Below are positions 1 to 5,471 of a stretch of DNA of 8,421 nt, one piece after another. Source of the stretch: CAIPVR01 sp049316905. Its GTDB lineage: Bacteria; Actinomycetota; Acidimicrobiia; Acidimicrobiales; Microtrichaceae. The position numbers and the translations under genes were made by a program. Below the pieces are notes generated by a model. It saw only the letters and a program-made list of their open reading frames with translations. It was not told the DNA's origin and did not search any database. Numbering within the stretch: position 1 is the stretch's first letter; every line of letters starts with the position of its first letter. The stretch spans positions 1 to 8,421 of the forward strand of contig JBMOJH010000130.1 of the NCBI GenBank assembly GCA_049316905.1. Direction: 5' to 3'.

Positions 1-42
1 GTGGTCGGCACCGTCGTCGTGGTGGTCGGCACCGTCGTCGTG
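1..42 (-). repeat. 21-bp tandem repeat encoding TTTTTVP
   Basis: Bases 1-21 and 22-42 are identical 21-mers and the array reaches the window edge, so more copies may follow. Each unit encodes seven residues of the Thr/Pro linker of the PKD-domain protein. Copy-number change by slippage would stay in frame and only alter linker length. Confidence 0.85.
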
Positions 43-1160
43 GTCGTCGTCGGCGGCGCCTGGACGGTCACGTTCTTGAGCGCGACCGACGAATCACCAT
101 CCGGGTCGGTCACGGTGAGCTTCACCGTCTGGATGCCGATGGTGTTGAAGGTCTTCGAGACCGAGACGCCGCTCTGGGTGCTGCCGTCGGGGAAGTCCCA
201 GCGGTAGGTGGCCGGCGACTTGGCCACCGTGGAGGTGGAGGCGTCGAAGCCCACCGTGAAGGGGGCGTCGCCCACCGGGGTGGACGGGGTGGTGACCACA
301 CGGGCCACCACACCCTTGCCGAGGATCGGATTGGTCTTGCCGTCGATGACGGCGAAGTTGTTGCCCGAGGCCGACGGGATGCCCAGCTGGGTGTTGATGA
401 TGTTGTTGGTGGTCTCCCAGAAGAGGAAGTTCGCGCCACAGGTCTGCGCACCAGGCACGGAGAAGGTGTTGTTCACCAGACGGGCCTGGCCGGTGGTGGA
501 GCTGTAGGGGGTACCCGAGATCGGTGTGACACCGGCCGGCGGCGTGGTGGTGCCGGAGGTGAGCACGTTGAGGTCGATCGGGAATTGGTCGCTGCCGATG
601 AAGCAGTTGGTTCCGAGGTCGGCGTTCGCCGGCGATCCGGTCACGTTGATCTTGAAGCGGAGCCGGAGGTTCACGGTCCCGTCGAGCGGGTTCAGCGTGC
701 CGGTGCCGGGCGCGGTCGGGATGATGAACGCGATGGCCGCGGTGCCGTCACCCGGGTTCACGTACGCCGGCGGGAACTTCACGTTGTTCGTGGGGATGCT
801 GACATTGCCCACGGCGTCGATGGTGCCGGTGAGGCTCACGTCGACCTTCTGCTGGAAGCCGAAGACGAGTTCGGAGTTGTCCTGGTCCTTCGTCTGGCCG
901 GCCTGTGACCCCGCGGCGCACCCGGGGTCGAGCGCGTCGACGATGTTGTCGGCGTCGTTGTCCACGCCGTCGGAGCACTCCGGGGTGGGACGCGGGGTGA
1001 GGTCGAAGATCTGCTTGCCGACCTTCAGGCTCCCGCCGAGCGGTGTGAGCACGAAGGACCCCGGGTTGAAGACCTTCTGCGCCTGAGCTCCGGGCAGAAC
1101 GAGCGCCAGCAGCGCCAACGCCGCGACGGTGACCGCCGCGAACCAACCGAATCGCCTCAT
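1..1160 (-). CDS. Secreted PKD-domain protein with Thr-rich linker, 3' end outside window
   Basis: Seen: 386 codons are visible from an ATG at 1158-1160, open through the left edge, so the C-terminus is missing. Residues 1-27 form a signal peptide: MRR, a hydrophobic core at about 7-22, and a probable signal peptidase I site after AQA. Residues 61-81 hold a Cys-bracketed acidic motif (C62, DGVDND 64-69, VDALDPGC 74-81), a common possibly calcium-binding motif in secreted proteins. Residues about 90-285 are beta-rich, with Cys at 199 and near 254, and I do not recognise a family. Residues about 290-367 match a PKD Ig-like domain (WDF 321-323, DPDGD 352-356). From 369 on there is a Pro/Thr linker of TTTTTVP units, usual before a further domain or anchor. 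The start is fixed by a GGGGAGG ribosome binding site 8 nt upstream and by the signal peptide. Likely exported or surface-attached and structural or adhesive; no catalytic motif is visible. PKD call fairly sure, function unknown. Confidence 0.88.
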   Translation of the reverse strand, partial: MRRFGWFAAVTVAALALLALVLPGAQAQKVFNPGSFVLTPLGGSLKVGKQIFDLTPRPTPECSDGVDNDADNIVDALDPGCAAGSQAGQTKDQDNSELVFGFQQKVDVSLTGTIDAVGNVSIPTNNVKFPPAYVNPGDGTAAIAFIIPTAPGTGTLNPLDGTVNLRLRFKINVTGSPANADLGTNCFIGSDQFPIDLNVLTSGTTTPPAGVTPISGTPYSSTTGQARLVNNTFSVPGAQTCGANFLFWETTNNIINTQLGIPSASGNNFAVIDGKTNPILGKGVVARVVTTPSTPVGDAPFTVGFDASTSTVAKSPATYRWDFPDGSTQSGVSVSKTFNTIGIQTVKLTVTDPDGDSSVALKNVTVQAPPTTTTTTVPTTTTTVPT

Positions 1161-1168
1161 CTGAACCG

Positions 1169-1175
1169 CCTCCCC
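1169..1175 (-). promoter_or_regulatory. Ribosome binding site of the PKD protein gene
   Basis: On the minus strand GGGGAGG lies 8 nt before the ATG at 1160. It is a near-ideal Shine-Dalgarno sequence and decides the start codon. It contrasts with the deaminase, PLP enzyme and fasciclin genes in this window, which have no such site. Confidence 0.8.
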
Positions 1176-1215
1176 TGGACCGGTGGACCACAGCCACGCC
1201 ACCGGACGATCCGCG

Positions 1216-1245
1216 ATTCTCCCGTCCGTCGGGAGGGCCCGTCAA
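1216..1245 (-). promoter_or_regulatory. Candidate sigma-70-type promoter for the PKD protein gene
   Basis: Reading the minus strand, TTGACG (1245-1240) matches five of six -35 consensus bases. After 18 nt comes GAGAAT (1221-1216), four of six for -10. Transcription would start near 1209 and give a leader of about 48 nt that includes the GGGGAGG ribosome binding site. The spacer holds an inverted repeat, CTCCCG (1219-1224) and CGGGAG (1230-1235) with a 5-nt loop, placed where a repressor could block polymerase. The promoter is plausible by match and position; the operator role is a guess. Confidence 0.5.
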
Positions 1246-1347
1246 GCAGTTCCGAACCCTGTTCGCCGTCCATTCACCCGCGATCCGGGAGCCGGCGCTC
1301 AAGGTCCGGCCGCCGACGACCGACACCCACTCACACGAGCGGGAACC

Positions 1348-1384
1348 CGACAGGGCCCCGGACCCCCGGTCCGGGGCCCTGTCG
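1348..1384. terminator. 17-bp perfect GC hairpin, terminator-like, between divergent genes
   Basis: Bases 1348-1364 (CGACAGGGCCCCGGACC) pair perfectly with 1368-1384 around a CCC loop. There is no T-tract on either side, as is common for strong hairpins in very GC-rich actinobacteria. Both flanking genes point away from it (PKD protein on minus from 1160, oxygenase on plus from 1427), so it ends no annotated gene. It could terminate an unannotated short transcript, insulate the two divergent units, or act as a structured leader of the oxygenase mRNA. The structure is certain; the role is not. Confidence 0.5.
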
Positions 1385-1412
1385 CGTCGCACCGGGGGCG
1401 CGTGGCACGCTC

Positions 1413-1417
1413 GGAGG
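1413..1417 (+). promoter_or_regulatory. Ribosome binding site deciding the oxygenase start
   Basis: GGAGG at 1413-1417 directly abuts a GTG at 1418, too close to serve it. It lies 9 nt before the in-frame GTG at 1427, a normal spacing. This favours 1427 as the start and makes the 1418 start unlikely. Confidence 0.6.
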
Positions 1418-1426
1418 GTGCTCGAC

Positions 1427-2359
1427 GTGGTCGACCTCACCCCGCTCCGGCGCCCCGACGACGCCGCGGCCCGCCGGGTGGGCGACCGGCTCGCCACCAC
1501 TCTCGCGGACCACGGTTTCCTCCGGGTCGTAGGGCACGGCGCGGACCCGGCCCTCCTGATGGAGCTCCAGCGCCTGGCCGAGCAGTTCTTCTCGCTGCCC
1601 GTGGAGGTCCGCGCCTCGGTGGCGATGGATCGGTTCGGGGCGGCCTGGCGGGGCTGGTTCCCGGTGGGCGGCGAGCTGACGGCCGGAACACCCGATGCCA
1701 AGGAGGGCCTGTACCTGGGCCTCGACCTGCCGGCGACGGACCCGCGGGTCGCCGCCGGCCGGCCGCTCCACGGCCCGAACCCCGAGCTCCCCGTGCCGGG
1801 GCTGCGGACCGCGGTGGACCGGTGGATGGCCGCGGCGACCGAGGTGGGCCGGACCGTGCTGCGCGGGCTCGCGATCGGTCTCGGTCTCCCGGCGGACCAC
1901 TTCGACACGGGATGGTGCGCGGACCCGGTCGTGCTCTTCCGGATCTTCCGCTACCCCGCCGGCGACACCGAGGAGGACGGCGTGGGGCCGCACACCGACT
2001 ACGGGCTCCTCACGGTGCTCGCCCAGGACGGGGTGGACGGTCTCGAGGTCGAGCACGACGGGCGGTGGGTCGCCGTCCCGGCTGATCCCGAGGTGCTCGT
2101 GGTCAACGGGGGCGACATGCTCCAGCTCGCGTCCGGCGGTCGGTTCCGCCCCACCCGCCACCGGGTGCGGCCCCCGGCCCGGGACCGGCTGTCGTTCCCG
2201 CTCTTCCTCGACCCCGGCTGGGACGTGGAGGTCCACGCGGACGGCCACCGCACCTACGGCGACTACCTCAGCGACCGGGTGTCCCGCGTGTTCCCCGACC
2301 TGTTCGCCCGGGCCGTCACCGGCAATGACGCAACCTCGGGCGACGACGGGATCAGCTGA
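1427..2359 (+). CDS. Isopenicillin N synthase-family 2OG-Fe(II) oxygenase
   Basis: Non-heme Fe(II) oxygenase of the isopenicillin N synthase/plant dioxygenase family, cytosolic, 310 residues from the GTG at 1427 (an in-frame GTG at 1418 is the alternative). Seen: the N-terminal DIOX_N-like region starts VDLTPL and continues to HGFLRVVGHG near residue 35. The double-stranded beta-helix core carries the iron triad H189-x-D191 (in GPHTDYG) and H245 (in TRHRV), followed by R254-L-S256, the RxS motif that in most relatives binds the carboxylate of 2-oxoglutarate. Length is normal and no key residue is missing. True isopenicillin N synthase is unlikely because no ACV synthetase is nearby; most relatives hydroxylate or desaturate small molecules with 2-oxoglutarate. 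The 3' end overlaps the convergent deaminase gene by 8 bp. Its upstream region holds a 17-bp hairpin; no clear -10 was found. Family sure, substrate unknown. Confidence 0.9.
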   Translation: MVDLTPLRRPDDAAARRVGDRLATTLADHGFLRVVGHGADPALLMELQRLAEQFFSLPVEVRASVAMDRFGAAWRGWFPVGGELTAGTPDAKEGLYLGLDLPATDPRVAAGRPLHGPNPELPVPGLRTAVDRWMAAATEVGRTVLRGLAIGLGLPADHFDTGWCADPVVLFRIFRYPAGDTEEDGVGPHTDYGLLTVLAQDGVDGLEVEHDGRWVAVPADPEVLVVNGGDMLQLASGGRFRPTRHRVRPPARDRLSFPLFLDPGWDVEVHADGHRTYGDYLSDRVSRVFPDLFARAVTGNDATSGDDGIS

Positions 2360-2364
2360 TCCCG
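2347..2364. terminator. 18-bp palindrome holding both stop codons of two convergent genes
   Basis: CGGGATCAGCTGATCCCG is its own reverse complement. The oxygenase stop TGA (2357-2359) and the deaminase stop (2354-2352 on minus) sit symmetrically inside it, so both proteins end Gly-Ile-Ser. Either transcript can fold it as a 7-bp stem with an AGCT loop. A bidirectional terminator or transcript-end signal is a reasonable inference. There is no T-tract. Confidence 0.5.
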
Positions 2365-3695
2365 GCCGAGGTGGCGAGGTCGCGCAGGTCCGCGGCCGCC
2401 CGGCCCGGCTCGAGCAGGACCGTCCGACCGTCGGCCACCACCCGCCGGCCCTCCACCCACACGTCGGTCACGTCGCCGCGCCCCGCCGCGTAGAGCAGCG
2501 CCGAGACCGGGTCGTGCACGGGTTGCACGTGGGGACGGTCCAGGTCCACCGCGACCAGATCCGCGAGCTTGCCCACCTCGATCGACCCCAGATCGGCCTC
2601 GAGACCGAGCGCCCGGGCCCCGCCCATGGTGGCCATGCGGAGGACCTGCGCAGCGGGCAGCCGGGTGGCGTCGCCCGGGCCGCCGCCGGGGGCCACCCCC
2701 TTGTGCAGGAGCGCGGCGAGACGGGCCGCGCCGAGCAGGTCCAGGTCGTTGGAGCTGGCCGCGCCGTCCGTGCCGAGCCCCACCACCGCCCCCGCGTCGA
2801 GCAGCTCCGGCACCCGGGCCACGCCCGAGGCCAGCTTCAGGTTCGACGCCGGGCAGTGCGCCACGGCCGCGCCGGACGTGGCCACCGATGCCAGCTCGCC
2901 GTCGTCGAGGTGCACCGCGTGGGCGAGCACGGTGCCCTCCCGCAGCAGGCCGGCCGCCTCGAGCACCCCGATCGGCCGACGGCCGTGACGCGCCAGCACG
3001 TCCTCGTTCTCGGCCACGGTCTCGGCCGCATGCACGTGCACCAGCGCGTCGTGCTCCCGGGCGAGGGCCGCCACCTCGGCGAGCCGGGCGGGTTCGACGG
3101 TGTAGGTGCTGTGCGGTCCCACCATGGCGCGGCGGCCGGGGCCCCGCGGGGTGGCGGCGAGGACCTCGTCGGCCCACCGCATGAGCTCGTCCCACGAGCC
3201 GATCCCGGGCCCGCCGTCGAAGAGCACCGGACCGCCGAGCACGCGCAGGCCTGCCTCGGCCGCGCCCGACCTGCCGTCGGGCGCGAAGTAGTACATGTCG
3301 AGCGCGGTGGTGACGCCCGCCGACAGGCTCTCGACCGCGGCGGCGCGGGTGGCCGTGCGCACCAGGTCCGCCGAGAGGATGCGCGACTCCACCGGGACCA
3401 CCGCCGCGAGGAAGTCCGCGAGGTCGCGGTCGTCGGCCAGGCCCCGCAGCACCACCATCCCGAGATGCGTGTGCAGGTTCACCAGCCCGGGTAGCAGCAC
3501 GTGGCCGGGGAGGTGGTGCACCCGGGCCCCCGGATGCCGCGCCTGCACGTCGGCTGCGGCGCCCACGTCGACCACGCAGCCGTCGCGGATCGCGACGGCG
3601 CCGTCACGCCACTCCGTGTCGTCGGCGTCGACGGTCAGGACCCATCCCGAGCGGAGCACCTCCACCTCGCCGGCCGCCACCCCCTCGCCGCTCAC
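2352..3695 (-). CDS. Amidohydrolase-superfamily deaminase/chlorohydrolase (TrzA/MtaD/guanine deaminase type)
   Basis: Zinc or iron hydrolase that removes an amino (or chloro) group from a heteroaromatic ring, cytosolic, 447 residues. Seen: an N-terminal beta domain (about 10-65), then the TIM barrel with metal ligands H75-T-H77 (NLHTHL), H222 (HVHAAET, with E225 as the usual substrate-binding Glu), H259 or H262 in LAHAVHLD, and D310 in GLGTDGAASSND. H195 in GPHSTY and the HCPASNLKL stretch are typical of the subgroup. The C-terminus returns to the beta domain (GKLADLVAVDLD, DVWVEGRRV). All catalytic residues are present. Relatives act on S-adenosylhomocysteine/5'-methylthioadenosine, guanine, 8-oxoguanine or s-triazines, and sequence alone does not choose among them. 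The GTG at 3695 lies 7 nt after a TAGCGT -10 with no ribosome binding site, suggesting a leaderless message; a GTG at 3680 is an alternative. It diverges from the PLP enzyme and converges on the oxygenase. Confidence 0.9.
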   Translation of the reverse strand: MSGEGVAAGEVEVLRSGWVLTVDADDTEWRDGAVAIRDGCVVDVGAAADVQARHPGARVHHLPGHVLLPGLVNLHTHLGMVVLRGLADDRDLADFLAAVVPVESRILSADLVRTATRAAAVESLSAGVTTALDMYYFAPDGRSGAAEAGLRVLGGPVLFDGGPGIGSWDELMRWADEVLAATPRGPGRRAMVGPHSTYTVEPARLAEVAALAREHDALVHVHAAETVAENEDVLARHGRRPIGVLEAAGLLREGTVLAHAVHLDDGELASVATSGAAVAHCPASNLKLASGVARVPELLDAGAVVGLGTDGAASSNDLDLLGAARLAALLHKGVAPGGGPGDATRLPAAQVLRMATMGGARALGLEADLGSIEVGKLADLVAVDLDRPHVQPVHDPVSALLYAAGRGDVTDVWVEGRRVVADGRTVLLEPGRAAADLRDLATSAGIS

Positions 3696-3702
3696 CCGAC
3701 GC

Positions 3703-3708
3703 ACGCTA
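3703..3708 (-). promoter_or_regulatory. -10 element of the deaminase gene (leaderless)
   Basis: TAGCGT on the minus strand fits the actinobacterial TAnnnT pattern and ends 7 nt before the GTG at 3695, so transcription should begin at or next to the start codon. No Shine-Dalgarno sequence precedes that GTG. No convincing -35 was found. It overlaps the plus-strand -10 by the TA at 3707-3708. Confidence 0.5.
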
Positions 3709-3712
3709 CCGT
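3707..3712 (+). promoter_or_regulatory. -10 element of the PLP-enzyme gene (leaderless)
   Basis: TACCGT fits TAnnnT and is followed by 7 nt (CGCCCCC) and then the GTG at 3720. No purine-rich ribosome binding site can fit in that C-rich gap, which supports a leaderless transcript. No convincing -35 is seen. It mirrors the deaminase promoter on the other strand. Confidence 0.5.
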
Positions 3713-3719
3713 CGCCCCC

Positions 3720-4904
3720 GTGGCCATCGACGTCGAACGGGTCCGGGCCGAGACCCCCGGCCTGCTCCGCGGGGTGCACCTCAACCACGCGGGCGCGTCG
3801 CCGTCGCCGGAACCGGTGCTCGACGCGGTGATCGGCCACCTCCGGCGCGAGGCCGAGGTGGGCGGGTACGAGGCGGCGGCCGAACGCGACGACGACCTGC
3901 GCGGCGTGTACCGCTCCGTGGCCCGACTGATCGGATGCGGGGCCGACGAGGTGGCCCTGACGGAATCCGCGACACGCGCCTGGGAGCTCGCGTTCTGGTC
4001 GCTGCCCCTGGGGCCCGGCGACGTGGTCGTGACCACCTCGTCGGAGTACGTGTCCAACGCGCTGAGCCTGCTGCTGGCCCGCGAGCGCCTCGGGGTCGAG
4101 GTCGAGGTGCTGCCCGACGGCGCCGACGGCGCGGTGGACCCGGCCGCACTGACCCACCGCCTGGAGCAGGGGCCCGTGGCGCTGGTGGCGCTGACCTACG
4201 TGCCCACCTCCGGCGGGTTGGTGAACCCGGCGGCCGAGGTGGGCGCGATCTGCCGGGCGGCAGGGGTGCCGTACCTCCTCGACGCGTGCCAGGCCGCCGG
4301 GCAGCTCCCGCTCGACGTGGAGGAGCTCGGCTGCGACCTGCTGTCGGCCACGGGCCGCAAGTTCCTCCGGGGACCCCGGGGCACCGGGTTCCTCTACGTG
4401 CGCGCCGGCATCCTCGATCGGCTGCGGCCGCCGTTCATCGACGCGGGCTCCGCGATCTGGACGGGCCCCGACACGTACGAGGTGATGCCGGGCGCGACCC
4501 GCTTCGAGGCGTGGGAGCGCAGCTGGGCCAACCAGCTCGGCCTCGGCGCCGCGGTGGACTATGCGCTCGCACTCGGCCTCGGAGAGATCGCCGGCCGCGT
4601 CGGCCGGCTCGCCGAGGACCTCCGCGCCGGTCTCGCGTCGGTGCCGGGCGTGACCGTCCGCGACCGGGGCACGCGACGCTGCGGGATCGTCACGTTCACG
4701 GTCGAGGACCACGCCCCGGCCCGGGTGCGGGAGCGGCTCGCCGCGCACGGCGTGCGGGTGTGGACGGTGCCCGACGTGGCCGCCCAGCTCGACCTCGGTC
4801 GGCGCGGCCTGCCCGAGGTGGTCCGCGCCTCGGTGCACTACACGACCACCGATGACGAGCTGGACCTCGTCACCCGGCTGGTCGCCGACCTCGCCCGGGC
4901 CTGA
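3720..4904 (+). CDS. Class V aminotransferase-fold PLP-dependent enzyme
   Basis: Fold-type I PLP enzyme of the class V aminotransferase/cysteine desulfurase/isopenicillin N epimerase group, cytosolic, 394 residues, full length. Seen: N-terminal HLNHAGASPSPEPV (the substrate-side loop of the family), TESATRAWE near residue 82, and D188-A-C-Q191, where the Asp contacts the PLP pyridine nitrogen. K214 in ATGRKFLRGPRGTGFLYVR is the Schiff-base lysine. C-terminal R369-x-S-x-H-Y374 is the usual substrate-carboxylate-binding arginine motif. The C-terminal domain lacks the active-loop cysteine of group II cysteine desulfurases, so a plain desulfurase role is unlikely. Candidates are an epimerase, a C-S lyase such as the ergothioneine enzyme EgtE, or an aminotransferase. 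It diverges from the deaminase over 24 bp and converges on the fasciclin gene 27 bp downstream. Family sure, reaction open. Confidence 0.88.
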   Translation: MAIDVERVRAETPGLLRGVHLNHAGASPSPEPVLDAVIGHLRREAEVGGYEAAAERDDDLRGVYRSVARLIGCGADEVALTESATRAWELAFWSLPLGPGDVVVTTSSEYVSNALSLLLARERLGVEVEVLPDGADGAVDPAALTHRLEQGPVALVALTYVPTSGGLVNPAAEVGAICRAAGVPYLLDACQAAGQLPLDVEELGCDLLSATGRKFLRGPRGTGFLYVRAGILDRLRPPFIDAGSAIWTGPDTYEVMPGATRFEAWERSWANQLGLGAAVDYALALGLGEIAGRVGRLAEDLRAGLASVPGVTVRDRGTRRCGIVTFTVEDHAPARVRERLAAHGVRVWTVPDVAAQLDLGRRGLPEVVRASVHYTTTDDELDLVTRLVADLARA

Positions 4905-4921
4905 ACGCCACGTCCGGGCGG

Positions 4922-4946
4922 GTGCGCCGCGTCACGCGGCCGGCAC
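4922..4946. terminator. Bidirectional hairpin terminator between the PLP-enzyme and fasciclin genes
   Basis: GCCGCG (4926-4931) pairs with CGCGGC (4935-4940) around a TCA loop that is the stop codon of the minus-strand fasciclin gene. GTGC (4922-4925) and GCAC (4943-4946) extend the stem past a 2-nt bulge. It lies just beyond the plus-strand stop at 4904 and at the minus-strand stop, so it could end both transcripts. No T-tract follows on either strand. Confidence 0.5.
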
Positions 4947-5459
4947 CGTCCCGTCGGTCACGTGGATCACGCCGTTGGACGCGCCGATGTCGAACTTGCG
5001 CAGCGTCGCCCCGCCCACGGTGACCGTCGTGCCCTCCACGGTCACGGGCAGGTCGCGACCGTCGACGGTGCGGACCGTGCTGCCACCGAGGCGCAGCAGG
5101 TCCTGGTAGGGGTAGCGGCCGTCGAGGGTGTGGCGACGGACGAACGCGGCTGCCGCCGCCGGATCCGCGGTGAGCGACGCGACGAGCTCGGGGGTCATGG
5201 CGGTGCGGTCCGGGGCGATGAGCGTGACCGGGCCCGCGCCGGACAGCAGCGCGTCCTGACGGCCCGCCGTGACCACCTCGCGGAGCGGGATGAACTGGCC
5301 GTCACGACCGAGGAGGTCGAGGACCGTGAACTGCTCGGACCGCGGCAGCGTGGAGGTGCTGCGCGGCGGGTCGTCGTCGGAACAGGCGCTCAGCACCCCC
5401 ACCGCGGCGAGGAGCACCACGGTGAGCACTCGGAGCGGGGTCCCCACCGGCACGCGCAT
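4932..5459 (-). CDS. Fasciclin (FAS1)-domain lipoprotein
   Basis: Predicted membrane-anchored extracellular lipoprotein with one FAS1 domain, 175 residues. Seen: Arg at 2 and 10, a hydrophobic stretch 11-23, and lipobox LSAC with the modified Cys at 26, followed by an acidic SDDD spacer. The FAS1 domain covers about 43-174: TLIAPDRTAM 79-88 matches the conserved FAPt-A-F segment, the H110 region (RRHTLDG) the central YH motif, and SNGVIHVTDGTVPA 161-174 the closing NGvIHviD segment. FAS1 domains mediate adhesion or binding; no enzymatic residue is expected. It is the last gene of the minus-strand cluster, 9 nt after the alcohol dehydrogenase. The ATG has no Shine-Dalgarno sequence but lies 6 nt from a TAnnnT element, so it may also have its own leaderless promoter. 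Confidence 0.88.
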   Translation of the reverse strand: MRVPVGTPLRVLTVVLLAAVGVLSACSDDDPPRSTSTLPRSEQFTVLDLLGRDGQFIPLREVVTAGRQDALLSGAGPVTLIAPDRTAMTPELVASLTADPAAAAAFVRRHTLDGRYPYQDLLRLGGSTVRTVDGRDLPVTVEGTTVTVGGATLRKFDIGASNGVIHVTDGTVPAA

Positions 5460-5465
5460 GACGTC

Positions 5466-5471
5466 AGGCTA
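5466..5471 (-). promoter_or_regulatory. Candidate leaderless -10 of the fasciclin gene, overlapping the upstream stop codon
   Basis: TAGCCT on the minus strand fits TAnnnT, and its first three bases are the TAG stop of the alcohol dehydrogenase gene. Six nt (GACGTC) separate it from the ATG at 5459, which lacks a ribosome binding site. An internal promoter is plausible, but six bases are weak evidence alone and no -35 is visible. Confidence 0.35.

Noticed and set aside
1181..1347. Possible tRNA in the intergenic region (GGGTTCGG-like stretch on the minus strand)
   Set aside because: No acceptor stem, anticodon arm or D-arm could be placed around it.
1183..2085. Plus-strand frame starting at the ATG at 1183 through the intergenic region
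   Set aside because: Arg/Gly/Pro-rich translation, no ribosome binding site, and it runs out of frame through the oxygenase gene.
1695..3494. 599-codon open frame on the plus strand across the oxygenase and deaminase genes
   Set aside because: Stop-free by high GC; its translation is a run of Arg/Gly/Pro/Ser with no family motif, while the frames used instead carry complete catalytic motifs.
3696..4838. Upstream extension of the deaminase frame on the minus strand, antisense to the PLP enzyme
   Set aside because: The frame stays open by composition, but the homologous protein begins near 3695 and the extension shows no domain.
1427..4904. Penicillin/cephalosporin biosynthesis locus (IPNS plus epimerase)
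   Set aside because: Both matches are at superfamily level and no ACV synthetase, acyltransferase or expandase is in the window.
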